From contig NZ_PEBU01000004.1 of NCBI RefSeq assembly GCF_002887595.1, positions 310,001 to 374,000 on the forward strand: a stretch of DNA of 64,000 nucleotides, read 5' to 3'. The stretch comes from Bowmanella denitrificans (GTDB lineage Bacteria > Pseudomonadota > Gammaproteobacteria > Enterobacterales > Alteromonadaceae). The notes beneath the pieces are model-generated. The model made no database searches. It saw only the letters and a program-made list of their open reading frames with translations, and was not told the DNA's origin. Positions 19,110-28,151 of the stretch are shown here, piece by piece (within the stretch, counting starts at the first letter, position 1; the number at the start of each line of letters is the position of its first letter). The translations under genes and the position numbers were made by a program.

Positions 19110-19132
19110 TCAATAAAAAGCGAGCCAATAAA

Positions 19133-19158
19133 AAAGCGCCGAACGGTCGGCGCTTTCT
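19133..19158. terminator. Terminator between katG and the convergent phospholipase gene
   Basis: AAAGCGCCGA and TCGGCGCTTT form a perfect 10-base stem with an ACGG loop, preceded by A residues. It ends katG and may also serve the convergent gene. Confidence 0.85.
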
Positions 19159-19228
19159 AACAGGTGCCGTCTACAGTGACGGCATTGTTATTTGTGGGTC
19201 ATAAAAGCGTTGTGGCTTTTGCAGGCAT

Positions 19229-20422
19229 CTAGCAATCAGCGTTAACAGGGTTGCAGCGAAAATCCGCCTCAGCGTCCTGCGGCAAGGTGACATGATAATC
19301 GGTGCGGTAAAGATTGCCGGGTTTATAAAAGTCCGTTGAGATAACCTGTGCACCGCTGCTAAAGGCTGCCCGGGCGCGGCTTTGGTCGTTGACCTTTGCC
19401 TCATAGGTTTCAATGTCCGAGCGGGTACGCACTAAGTAGCCTTGTTTAACCAATGCCTGAATATCATCTTGTCTGACGATAGCGTTGTCCATTAACACAA
19501 AAGCGGAATAGGTGCTGCCGGGGCTAGAGCGTAAAAATGCCACCCTGCCTTCAAGATTGGGGCGGGATGCGGCGTAATAGCCAAGGTCACTGGTATCGCC
19601 AGCTGCGATCAGCATAAACACAAATTTCCCTTTGCTGTTTGCCAGCGTTGGCCAGTTATGTGCGCGGACCGCCGCCTCCAGCGTATGATAGCTGCCGCGG
19701 ACATCATCCGGGGTGATAACACGCTCGCGCCCTAAGACCTGAATAATGTCATGGTCCATGCTGGCATATGCTGCCTGGTCAAAGCGCAGAACTTCGGTGG
19801 CGCCAGGAAACCCATCCAAGCCCTTACCTTTGGCTTCCAGCATAACAAAAATGGGGGCATGCGAGGGGTTGGCATCGGACCATTGTTTCATTTCCTTCAA
19901 GCAACGGGTAAATAAGTTGCAGCTACTGCGAAAATCAAGATCCGCCATATGCAACACTTTTAAGCCCGGCTTTTGCAGATCCGTCTTGTCATGGGGCAAG
20001 AGTGAGTCTTGTTGTAGCCCTTGCGCGGTCAGCATGGCGTACCCGGCTGGATGCATAAAACGGCCTCCTTCAGGATCCCGGTGCAAGTCTATTTCTAATC
20101 CCCTGACACCATGGTTAAGTTGGTCAGTCAGCGACGTAAAGCCGTAGTTAAATCCTTCAGCAAAGTTCATCGGATTGGGATGTTCTTCCTTAAACACGGC
20201 GATTTGCTCGGGGCTCATATTGCGCATAAAGCCAGCCATTTTGCTATCTGCCGTCTTGGCCAAGGCTGCCAGCAGCTTGGGCTCGACAAAACCGGAGTAA
20301 CTGTTGTGGGTGCCCAGTACCTGGATCTGATTCAGCTTAAGTTGTTGTTTTGCAGGCGACTGTTGGGTGTGAGTACAGGCGCTTAATGCGATTACAGCGA
20401 AGGCTAAAGTTAACTTTTTCAT
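19229..20422 (-). CDS. Phosphoinositide phospholipase C (Ca2+-dependent, PI-PLC-C1)-like lipoprotein
   Basis: 397 residues with a lipoprotein signal (AVIALSAC, lipid Cys16). His39 in QVLGTHNSYSG and the second catalytic His in GVRGLEIDLHRDPEGG match the PLC phosphodiesterase TIM-barrel. FVMLEAKGKG and STDFYKPG are further family patches. It would act on phospholipid or inositol phosphodiester headgroups outside the inner membrane. The start lies 16 bases after the stop of the interrupted TonB receptor gene on the same strand, so the two were probably one operon. The exact substrate is uncertain. Confidence 0.85.
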   Translation of the reverse strand: MKKLTLAFAVIALSACTHTQQSPAKQQLKLNQIQVLGTHNSYSGFVEPKLLAALAKTADSKMAGFMRNMSPEQIAVFKEEHPNPMNFAEGFNYGFTSLTDQLNHGVRGLEIDLHRDPEGGRFMHPAGYAMLTAQGLQQDSLLPHDKTDLQKPGLKVLHMADLDFRSSCNLFTRCLKEMKQWSDANPSHAPIFVMLEAKGKGLDGFPGATEVLRFDQAAYASMDHDIIQVLGRERVITPDDVRGSYHTLEAAVRAHNWPTLANSKGKFVFMLIAAGDTSDLGYYAASRPNLEGRVAFLRSSPGSTYSAFVLMDNAIVRQDDIQALVKQGYLVRTRSDIETYEAKVNDQSRARAAFSSGAQVISTDFYKPGNLYRTDYHVTLPQDAEADFRCNPVNADC

Positions 20423-20438
20423 GCTCTGGTTCCTTTAT

Positions 20439-22700
20439 TCAGAAGAATTCGGCGCGAAAGCGCACACCATAAAAACGCGGGTTGCCGCGAATTGCGGTGG
20501 AGGTGCCAAACAACTTGCCTGCGTTGCCAATATCGCGTACCCACTGTTCATCCAGTGCATTTTCTGCAAAGAGTTCTATTTTGTAGCCGCGGGTGTCATC
20601 TTCCAGGCCAATACGAACGTCTAACAAGCCAAAACCGTCCTGCCGCTCATTTGCCAGGTTGTCGTTGTTAAAGAAGTAGTCTGAACGATAGGCATATTGG
20701 GTATTGGCAAACCAGCGCCAACTGCCGCTTAGTGAGGCCGATGCGTCCAGCCCGATACTGAAGGTGTTTTTCGGGGCTAAACGGAATCGATTGCCTGACA
20801 AATCAACAGGCTCGCCATTGAGGGTATCGAAGAAGTTAACGTATTCGGTATCAATGTAGGCGTAGTTGGCAAAGCCGCCCAGCCAGTCGGTGAACTCGGC
20901 ACTGATCAGGCCTTCGAGTCCCCAGGCTTTAGCCTTACCCGCGTTTGCTGCACCCTCGGTGATATCCAGGCTGACGGTTTGAAAGTCTTGGTATTCGTAG
21001 CTGTATAAAGCCAGGTCAAAGTACAGGTTACTGGTTTGCCCTTTGGCGCCTATCTCGTAGGAGGTCAGCGTTTCATTACCAATCTCTTTAGTGCTGAAGC
21101 TGACGCTATCCACCGTAGGGTTTTGGATGCTGATATCCGGGTAACCGGCACGTTTGCCAATAGACATACCGCCGTAAACATTAACCGTATCGCTTAACCT
21201 GTAGGTTAGGGCTACGCGTGGTGAAAGCATATTGAAGTCGGCATCTGTGCTGTGCATTTCAGCAAAGCTGTTGCCCAGAAAACCATTCGGCAATACAAAA
21301 GAGCCGACGCCGTCCAAAGTAAAGGCGTCACCCGATCTTGCCAGTGTGGCCCGGTCCCAGGTGTAACGCAGACCTGCGTCCAAGGTCCAGTGAGTATTCA
21401 GATCCATATTCAGATTGGCAAACACCGACTGACTATGACGTTTGTTTTCGGTGTAACTGCGTGACACATTGGCTTCGTTGAGTGGCACGGAAACGCCGGG
21501 CGCTACCGGTAATTCGGGGAGCGGGGTTAACACATTGGGAAAACCGCCCAGTAAGTACTGTTCGTTAATAACAAAATCAAAACCACTGCTGGCTTCATCC
21601 CGGTAGTAGCTGGCACCAAATGTAATGGTGGCCGACTGGCTGGCATAGGCAAGACGCAGCTCCTGGCTGATGGCTTTTTGCCGGTCATATTCTATACCTG
21701 CAAAGGCGTTGTAAGTGGTGCCATCAATATCAAACGCATTATCAAACCAAAGTTGCCGGTGGCCGGTAATAGATGACAGTCGCCAGTCCTGATTGATATC
21801 CCAGTCAACCAACAGGGTGTAACCATTCTGACGACGGGCCTGATCTTTTAGCTGTTTGTTTTGTCCGGCATGAGTGAAGGGCGAGGTATCACCGCCTGGG
21901 GACGCAGCAATAATGGACTTGGTGGACACACCATAGTCTTTGTCATTTTGATGATCGTATATTAAGTCCAGGTAAATGCTGTCACTGGGCTGCCAGCGCA
22001 TTGAAAAACGTGCGGCGGCCATATCATCGTCATTAAGTTTTCGCTCTGGTTCACCAAGGTTAAACACATAGCCATCGCGTTTGCGGCGACTGCCCGCCAC
22101 ACGAATCCCCAGTTCATCGTTAACGACCAGGTTGTAGGCTCCGGTCAGACTATATAGGTTGTAGTTACCCAGTTTGCTCTCAACAAAACCACTGTTTTCC
22201 TGCGTATCGGCTTTGCGGGTATGGATGGCTATCGCACCGGTAGAGGCCCCGCGACCAAACAGTGTGCCCTATGGGCCTTTGACCACTTCCACCCGTTCTA
22301 TGTCATACAGTTCCTTCACCGCACCGCGGGAACGAGAGGAGTCCACACCGTTGTAAAATATGGAGATAGTGGGTTCGGCTGCCGCGCCGGTGCCGGCCGC
22401 TTCAACACCGCGGATCACAAAGCTGGCGGAGCTGTCGGTTTGCTGCTGGCTGATAAAGCCCGGTGTCAGTGCCGCTATGCGTTCAAAGTCGGTCAGGTTC
22501 ATCTTTTCCAGCTCTTTGTTGCTGAAGGCCGACAATGCCACCGGCACCTCGGTGATAACCTGATTTTGTTGTTGCACGGTGACCACAATTTCTTCGATGC
22601 GATGCTCGGTTGTTTGTGGACTTTGGGCATACGCCACGTGGGGCAGAGACATTGAAACTAACAATGCCAGGGGGCGTATACTCGGTTGAGAGCAGTTCAT
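20439..22700 (-). pseudogene. TonB-dependent receptor interrupted by an in-frame TAG
   Basis: Start ATG at 22700 (AAAGGATCG upstream) with signal peptide PLALLVSMSLPHVAYAQ and plug domain (TonB box region EEIVVTVQQQ). The frame is open over 754 codons except for TAG at codon 144 (22269-22271). Around it the protein reads VEVVKGP-stop-GTLFGRGAS, where receptors of this family have KGPQGTLFGR; CAG to TAG is a single base change. The remaining 609 codons of beta-barrel end in FYGVRFRAEFF with no other lesion. Recent nonsense mutation, amber suppression or a sequencing error are the options. It is followed by the phospholipase gene. Confidence 0.85.
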
Positions 22701-22861
22701 AAGGCGATCCTTTGTGTAAAATTGCACAGGGATAGTGAAATGCAGCGATGACAGTTCAGTTAAAGCGAGATTGATGTCGGGCTTATGGATGTCTATTAGT
22801 TGTAGGTTATTGTTTATTAATGTTTTTTCTCTTTGATGGCGAAGTGACAATTCAGATTGTT

Positions 22862-24028
22862 TTATCTGTTGCTGATAAGAATTTGAGGTATATCCACCGC
22901 AATTCGATGTGCAAAGCGGCCACTGCGGATGTCTCGTTTCGACTCAAACAAATAAGGTTCGGCCAGCGCTTCCCCTAACACCGCGCAGAGGGTTTCTCGA
23001 ATACGATTGCGGTTTTGGTCTAGTTTTTTGGGCGTGAGACCGTTTTGTTCAAGATCGTTAATCGCACGGCTATGTCCTTGATGTGCGCGCATAAAATTGG
23101 CCAAGACAGCACCAGTCGGTAAGTCAGCTTTGTTGGTGGCCGGGTTTAACAACCATCCTTCATCCAGGTTTTGCCAACGCTGCTGCGCATACCAGCGGTA
23201 ATACAACAGGGGCGTCTTTGCCATTGGGATCACCAATCCATGTATTTGCACCTGCTGAGGCATAAAAACGAGTTCTGCCGGCGCACAAGCGATAGACATA
23301 GCCTGTTCGGCCGAGCATTCTGGTTGGTTTAAGGCGCATAGCAGCCAATCAAATTGAATGGTGGTCAAACTGTAAAAGCGGCTATCCAACAGACAGGCCT
23401 GCAACTGCGAATCCTTTGAGGAATTGCTGGCGAGTTCTATGCTAAGCCATTGATATTGCTGTGCAGACAGTGCTGAGATTCTGGCCAGACTGACCTGCAT
23501 TGTGTTGCGATTAAGCAAAGGGCCAATGCGCAGCTGCCAGTCCCGCTGGCGTGCGCTTAACGGCTGCGGAAACAACAGCAAAAATATCAACAGTAGGGCA
23601 GCTAACAAGCCCTGAAGCTGCAGCCATTTAACTGTGTCTAATTGCAAACTTAGTTTGAACTGCATCTGGTGATGTGCCGGGCCAGAATCCCATTGCAAGT
23701 TGAGCGTATCCGGCCCGCCCTGAGGTAGGGGGTTATTGGTTTGCCAGTCCAACAACGTCAATTGTCCGCTTAAAAAGTGACCGGCCACAGCTTGAGTTCG
23801 CCACTGCGAGATGTGCTGATTAATTTGTTCGACAATAAACCGGCGGTTATTGAGATCATGAATACTTGATTGCAGCGCATCGTTCACGTGCATCGTTAGC
23901 GATTCCTGCAGATAGGCGTTCAACTGCTGCCTGACACTTAATAAGGCGGTGTAATAGCTGCACGGCAAAGACAACACAACCAGCGCACACCATATCGCCA
24001 GCCGTCTGTGGTACTTAGCACTGAGCAT
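22862..24028 (-). CDS. Two-helix membrane protein, possible transmembrane regulator
   Basis: 388 residues. Hydrophobic segments at about 10-30 and 136-154 enclose a periplasmic loop of about 100 residues; the C-terminal 230 residues should be cytoplasmic. The last part (QVQIHGLVIPMAKTPLLYY and LDQNRNRIRETLCAVLGEAL) has the look of a winged-helix regulatory domain, but no family was identified with certainty. It overlaps the upstream substrate-binding-like gene by 14 bases, so the two act together. It lies 161 bases upstream of the interrupted TonB receptor on the same strand and may control it. Confidence 0.6.
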   Translation of the reverse strand: MLSAKYHRRLAIWCALVVLSLPCSYYTALLSVRQQLNAYLQESLTMHVNDALQSSIHDLNNRRFIVEQINQHISQWRTQAVAGHFLSGQLTLLDWQTNNPLPQGGPDTLNLQWDSGPAHHQMQFKLSLQLDTVKWLQLQGLLAALLLIFLLLFPQPLSARQRDWQLRIGPLLNRNTMQVSLARISALSAQQYQWLSIELASNSSKDSQLQACLLDSRFYSLTTIQFDWLLCALNQPECSAEQAMSIACAPAELVFMPQQVQIHGLVIPMAKTPLLYYRWYAQQRWQNLDEGWLLNPATNKADLPTGAVLANFMRAHQGHSRAINDLEQNGLTPKKLDQNRNRIRETLCAVLGEALAEPYLFESKRDIRSGRFAHRIAVDIPQILISNR

Positions 24029-24881
24029 AAATGGTTGCCTGTTTTGCGTAGTTTTTTATCACCTCAGCGTACACTGTGTTGGCTCGCACAAACTCACACA
24101 GGATCTCCGGGGTACCGCTGATTTTTTTGCTGGCAAACCAACTGCTGCTGGCGACCTCCCAAGCTTGCTGTGAGTGGTATAGCGGATAATCCTGCTGATG
24201 GGCCTGCAACTGGCTCGGCAGTTGAGCCGACGCCATTATCATATCCACATGGCCTTCGGCAAAAGCCTGTAACAGCGTATCTGGGGTGGGGAGTATAACC
24301 AATTGTTCGTCTGACAACTGGATCCCGGCATCAGCCAGGGATTTCAGCGGTATCAGATAATAAGGGTGGCTTTCGGTATTACTGGTGACGCCAATCCGTT
24401 TATGCTGGAAAAACGCAGGGGTAAGTTGTGGGGGCGCGCTTTTACTCCACCAAAAAATGGGTTGTAACGGATATTCAATAATTTTCTGATACAGCTCGTC
24501 AATGTCGTTGAGCAACCCCTTAAGATTATGGTGACGATTGAGTACAAAGTCATATTCCTGCGCTAACAGTGACTTAGCGGTAATTTGTCCTGCAGGTGGC
24601 CAACTGATCTCAATGTATTGATAACCTTGTTTCGCCATAATATCAGAGTGACACAATTGCCTGGCCAGATCGATGGACAGATTGGACACCACATTGCGGA
24701 TCCGTAGGATGCGGTCAGCGGTTGGTGCTTGTAACTGGCAGCGGTAGGTATACAGATTATCAATGTCTGGGGGCGTTAGCTTATGGACAGAAAGTAACAG
24801 TGACATTGCCAGGTAAAGTGCGAAAGCAAACATAAGTAGAGCAAGGTTAACGGCGGGAGTTCGGATAACAGCGAGTGACAT
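24015..24881 (-). CDS. Membrane-anchored periplasmic binding protein-like (PhnD/SBP type)
   Basis: 288 residues. A single N-terminal hydrophobic helix (about 10-32) is followed by a type 2 periplasmic-binding fold: KRIGVTSNTESHPYYLIP, ILPTPDTLLQAFAEGHVDMIMAS and SWFASKKISGTPEILCEF are characteristic. No ABC permease or ATPase gene is adjacent, so a sensing role is more likely than transport. It is the first gene of the minus-strand locus continuing into the membrane protein, the receptor and the phospholipase. The ligand is unknown. Confidence 0.65.
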   Translation of the reverse strand: MSLAVIRTPAVNLALLMFAFALYLAMSLLLSVHKLTPPDIDNLYTYRCQLQAPTADRILRIRNVVSNLSIDLARQLCHSDIMAKQGYQYIEISWPPAGQITAKSLLAQEYDFVLNRHHNLKGLLNDIDELYQKIIEYPLQPIFWWSKSAPPQLTPAFFQHKRIGVTSNTESHPYYLIPLKSLADAGIQLSDEQLVILPTPDTLLQAFAEGHVDMIMASAQLPSQLQAHQQDYPLYHSQQAWEVASSSWFASKKISGTPEILCEFVRANTVYAEVIKNYAKQATIYAQC

Positions 24882-25300
24882 TATGGCTCTGGCGAAAAAG
24901 CAGTAGGCAGAGGCTATTAAAAAATTATGACAGATTAATTAAACGCCTTGCCAGAGTGGTCGCTAAAGCGATTGGGTGAATAGCAGATACTAACGTTCTG
25001 ACTCAGGGATGGCCAGCCAGTTACGCTGATCCAGTTGTTTTGATAAAGAAGGCGTATGTCTGTTAAGGGAGAATCTGCCTTATCTTGCCAAGCGCAAGTT
25101 GTATAGAAGTTGGTGATTCAACAAACCGGCCATCAATATGGCAAGAAACATCCAAAGGCACACAACCCATACCGTATAAAACTCCAGCAGATTGCCCATC
25201 ACTCGCCCAGACTGAACAGATTATCGGCAAACGATCTTTTTTCTGTCATCTGGGCATTGCAAAGCCAGGTAAAATAAGTAAACTTTGCAGCCTCTTCAGT
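24882..25300. other. Intergenic stretch upstream of tRNA-Pro
   Basis: 419 bases with no recognisable gene or repeat. It should contain the tRNA promoter close to 25260-25300 and, on the other strand, the promoter of the binding-protein-like gene. Confidence 0.4.
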
Positions 25301-25377
25301 CGGCGTGTAGCGCAGCTTGGTAGCGCACTGTCATGGGGTGTCAGGGGTCGGAGGTTCAAATCCTCTCACGCCGACCA
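25301..25377 (+). tRNA. tRNA-Pro (anticodon GGG)
   Basis: 77 bases with encoded CCA. The acceptor CGGCGTG pairs with CACGCCG, the D arm is GCGC/GCGC, the anticodon loop ATGGGGT gives GGG, and the T arm is GGAGG/CCTCT-like with TTCAAAT. The anticodon stem has a T-T mismatch also present in the E. coli proL product. The 3' end is duplicated 192 bases downstream. Confidence 0.95.
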
Positions 25378-25389
25378 TTTTCTCTCTTT
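25358..25389 (+). repeat. Direct repeat copy 1 (tRNA-Pro 3' end and flank)
   Basis: A 32-base segment covering the T-arm end, acceptor strand, CCA and 12 flanking bases is repeated exactly at 25550-25581. This fits attachment-site duplication by a tRNA-targeting integrase. Confidence 0.85.
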
Positions 25390-25743
25390 CTGATACCCAA
25401 TTAATTCTTAAATTTTCCACAGCTTTCAACGAATCTACGACATAAGCGCGCTAGCGGTTACAGTCGGAGTTCACCAATGCGTCAGGAATGCATTGGAACA
25501 TCGGAGGGACGACGATGGCCCGAAGGGCGAAGGGTAGGACGCCCGGAGTAAATCCTCTCACGCCGACCATTTTCTCTCTTTGTTGTATCCATAGTTTCTA
25601 TATAACTTCAGGATTTAAGCGATTACTTTTATCAAGTGTGTTGGTTACTAGCCAAGTGATGTGCCAGAAATCAGTGTATTGGTCAAACCTTCTTAAATAT
25701 CGATTTAGTGGTATTATTTTTCTAGTTCCACAGGAGTGTATAT
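25378..25743. other. Putative integration footprint downstream of tRNA-Pro
   Basis: No protein gene is supported. The 160 bases between the two direct repeats contain an inverted CAATGC/GCATTG motif near 25475-25494 and a G-rich stretch (25500-25545). After the second repeat the sequence becomes AT-rich up to the toxin-antitoxin pair. Confidence 0.45.
25550..25581 (+). repeat. Direct repeat copy 2 of the tRNA-Pro 3' end
   Basis: Exact 32-base match to 25358-25389, without the rest of the tRNA. It probably marks the distal end of an excised or degraded element, or the entry point of the sequence beyond. Confidence 0.85.
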
Positions 25744-25965
25744 ATGTCAGATGCGTTAAGAACCATGCTCGAATATATCGGGAAGCTCAACAATAAAGAG
25801 AAGGCTATTGCTGCTCACTGTCTTCTTACGGCAATGAATGAAAAATCTGATTGTGATGTGGATGCTGATTGGTTGAAGCTTGCTGAGTTACGCAGTGCTG
25901 AACTCGAATCAGGAAAGGTCGAAGGGCGGTGCTGGGCTGACATTAAAAAAGATATTGTCGGTTGA
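25744..25965 (+). CDS. Addiction-module antitoxin (small acidic, RelB/PF09720-like)
   Basis: 73 residues with CAGGAG ahead of the ATG. The C-terminal ELRSAELESGKVEGRCWADI closely resembles the addiction-module component family, where ...R..E...G......W.....I is the signature. The stop overlaps the toxin start (TGATG). It should bind and neutralise the ParE-like toxin next to it. The pair lies just beyond the duplicated tRNA-Pro end. Confidence 0.85.
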   Translation: MSDALRTMLEYIGKLNNKEKAIAAHCLLTAMNEKSDCDVDADWLKLAELRSAELESGKVEGRCWADIKKDIVG

Positions 25966-26258
25966 TGTTACCTTTAGTTTTTCACCCGGATGTGAAAACA
26001 GAAATATTCCATTCTTTCCAATGGTACCAAGAGCAGTCCTTGGGATTAGGTCATGAGTTCATAAACGAACTGGAAGAATCTTTTAGCTCAATTCAATCTT
26101 TGCCATTCACCTGGCCTAAGATGGGTCAATGCCATCGGCGCTTTGTTCTAAGCCGCTTTCCTTTTTCAATAATCTATAAAGTACAGGGTAGCAAAGTTAT
26201 CTATGTTATCGCTGTGATGCATAATCATAGAAAACCTGGCTACTGGCTAGAGCGCTGA
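25965..26258 (+). CDS. RelE/ParE-family toxin
   Basis: 97 residues from the ATG at 25965. Features of the ParE group: an N-terminal helix hairpin (EIFHSFQWYQEQSLGLGHEFINELE), IQSLPFTWPKM, then beta strands RRFVLSRFPFSIIYKV and IYVIAVMHNHRKPGYW. ParE-type toxins act on gyrase and RelE-type on translation; this sequence looks closer to ParE. Translationally coupled to its antitoxin. Confidence 0.88.
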   Translation: MLPLVFHPDVKTEIFHSFQWYQEQSLGLGHEFINELEESFSSIQSLPFTWPKMGQCHRRFVLSRFPFSIIYKVQGSKVIYVIAVMHNHRKPGYWLER

Positions 26259-26291
26259 TCATTAATTTCTTTATCAGGTAATGGACTCAAG

Positions 26292-26882
26292 TCAATTTGC
26301 TTTCGCCAAAAAACCACCCGCCAATACCCGAAATGCCTCAATGGCCTTAGGCAATACCGTTTTAGGCTCTGGGCTGGCTGCAACCCAAAGGGCGGCATTG
26401 AGTGCGGCCCCATTTAGCAGTCGGGCGGCAGCTTCGGCATCAACTTGTTGCATGGTGCCATCGGCAATCAGCTTTACCACTGTTTGCCGGGTGGATTGCA
26501 GGCAACTGCTCTGGCTTGGCCATTGTGACGGATCGCCCAGTACCGCCGGGCCATCCAGTAAAACGATCCGCTGCACTTCCGGGTTTAGGGCCATTTCGAT
26601 GTAGGCGGTACCTTCGACCAGCAATCCCTGCCAGGCATCGCCAGCCTGTGCGCCTAATTGATGGGCATAATCCGCCATTTCTGAATCAATCTGATCCACC
26701 ACCGCGCTCAACAATCCCTTTTTATCACCAAAGTTGTGGTAAAGCGCTCCTCGGGTTAAGCCCACGGATGAGGTCAGCTCATCCATAGACGCAGCGGCAT
26801 AGCCGTGCGCTGCAAAGGCTTTACGTGCAGCGGCTAATAATTTGGCCCGGTTCTCGGCCATACTTTCGGCGCGTTTTTTCAT
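26292..26882 (-). CDS. TetR-family transcriptional regulator
   Basis: 196 residues from the ATG at 26882 (GGGAG upstream). The helix-turn-helix is SMDELTSSVGLTRGALYHNF, with the following DKKGLLSAVVDQI typical of TetR. It is divergent from a RidA-family gene, and three copies of the palindrome ATACGARYTGTAT lie between them, close to its own start. It very likely represses itself and ridA. The C-terminal ligand domain gives no hint of the inducer. Confidence 0.93.
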   Translation of the reverse strand: MKKRAESMAENRAKLLAAARKAFAAHGYAAASMDELTSSVGLTRGALYHNFGDKKGLLSAVVDQIDSEMADYAHQLGAQAGDAWQGLLVEGTAYIEMALNPEVQRIVLLDGPAVLGDPSQWPSQSSCLQSTRQTVVKLIADGTMQQVDAEAAARLLNGAALNAALWVAASPEPKTVLPKAIEAFRVLAGGFLAKAN

Positions 26883-26903
26883 TATGCTCCCAATGATTTT
26901 CAT

Positions 26904-26968
26904 ATACGAGTTGTATTTGAAATTTGACATACGAACTGTATGCCAGATATTCTGTATACGAGCTGTAT
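26904..26968. promoter_or_regulatory. Three palindromic operators for the TetR regulator
   Basis: ATACGAGTTGTAT (26904-26916), ATACGAACTGTAT (26929-26941) and ATACGAGCTGTAT (26956-26968) share ATAC-N5-GTAT symmetry. Their spacing is 25 and 27 bases. They lie in the divergent tetR-ridA promoter region, the expected place for autoregulation. Confidence 0.75.
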
Positions 26969-27057
26969 GTGAAATGTGCTGTTTGCATCATACCGCAAAT
27001 CCAGCCTGAAGATGCAATCGGCATCAACAGGCTCAAGCAATCAAGTGAGGTTTATTT

Positions 27058-27456
27058 ATGATTAAGGGTCAAGCTATCTTTCCTGCCAACCGACATGCAC
27101 TTTATGAGCAGCATGGTTATTCGGCGGCTATTCAATCCGGGGATTTACTCTTTATATCCGGGCAGGTGGGTAGCAGTGAAGACGGCAGCCCGGAGCCTGA
27201 CTTTAAACGTCAGGTTGAGCTGGCGTTTGAAAACTTACAGGCGGTTCTGGCTGCAGCGGGTTGTACGCTGGCTGACATTGTTGATGTAACCAGCTTTCAT
27301 ACCGATCCGGAAAATCAGTTTGCCACCATTATGGCGGTAAAAGCGCAAATCTTTAACCAGCGCCCTTATCCAAACTGGACGGCGCTAGGGGTAAACTGGC
27401 TGGCGGGGTTTGATTTTGAGATTAAGGTCATCGCCAGAATTCCCGGCCAGGTATAA
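27058..27456 (+). CDS. RidA family protein
   Basis: 132 residues of the RidA/YjgF fold: GDLLFISGQVG, FENLQAVLAAAGCTLADIVDVT and the C-terminal FEIKVIARIP. RidA members deaminate reactive enamines or imines. The canonical catalytic Arg-containing motif near the end (usually RxE) is replaced by sequence around NWTALGVNWLAGF, so this is more likely a RidA subfamily with another substrate. Its partner is the divergent TetR. Confidence 0.9.
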   Translation: MIKGQAIFPANRHALYEQHGYSAAIQSGDLLFISGQVGSSEDGSPEPDFKRQVELAFENLQAVLAAAGCTLADIVDVTSFHTDPENQFATIMAVKAQIFNQRPYPNWTALGVNWLAGFDFEIKVIARIPGQV

Positions 27457-28151
27457 ACATCCCGACGTGCCGCTTGTGGCAGGATGCCACATGCCCTTGC
27501 TGCTTAACGACATTCTTAATACGCATTGCCCTACAAGGCACTAATACGCTGGCGCAGCCGCGGCGCGGCAAAATCTAAAAAGCTGCGCATTTAGATCAAC
27601 AGCGATCAACCGGATCAACAGGCTAAGGTTCATTGATGATATTGGTAATGAGGCAACCGAGCCAAAGCTTCGCCCTCAAGCGTCCCAAGTTGCTTTAGCT
27701 CCGCTTAAAATTCCCTGTCGGGTCGAGGCGCTGCTAAAAGGTGGGCAATTTGCTGGGAGAACATCGAGTGGAAAGCGTGTCTCGGATGGCTTCGCTCAGA
27801 ATCAGAAGTTTAATGTTGCGTGCCTGATACCAAAAGCCACCCCCGGTTCTCTCAAGTCATTCTTTTTCTGCCACAAAGGGCATGAAGAACAAGAAGAGTG
27901 GACAATCTCTATTGTCCTTCGTGCTCTTCGCGCCCTTTGTGGTGAAGAATATTTGGGGAAAAGTCTGGTCAGGAACCAGATTGAACAGCTTCAACTGGCC
28001 TGAAAAGCAACAGACAGGACGCTCGAGTGGGATTGGCGCGCCACGGAGGGTGTGTCATATAAGACATGGACAGTTCTCCTTAACAGTTGCCACTTGAGTT
28101 TGGCAAAACGCTGGAAAGAGGGAATCCATATTATCCGTTATACGCAATGAG
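27457..28151. other. Intergenic region with a solitary hairpin repeat
   Basis: 695 bases without a supported gene. It contains a large inverted repeat at 27871-27942 (listed separately) related to the GxxExxY-associated repeats. A stretch around 27631-27710 is faintly similar to 2595-2660. Confidence 0.45.
27871..27942. repeat. Solitary inverted repeat related to the 9631-10812 family
   Basis: CCACAAAGGGC at the left end pairs with GCCCTTTGTGG at the right end, and the inner GTGGACAAT pairs with ATTGTCC. The right arm TTCGTGCTCTTCG resembles the CTTCGTG-type arms of the main repeat family. Confidence 0.7.
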
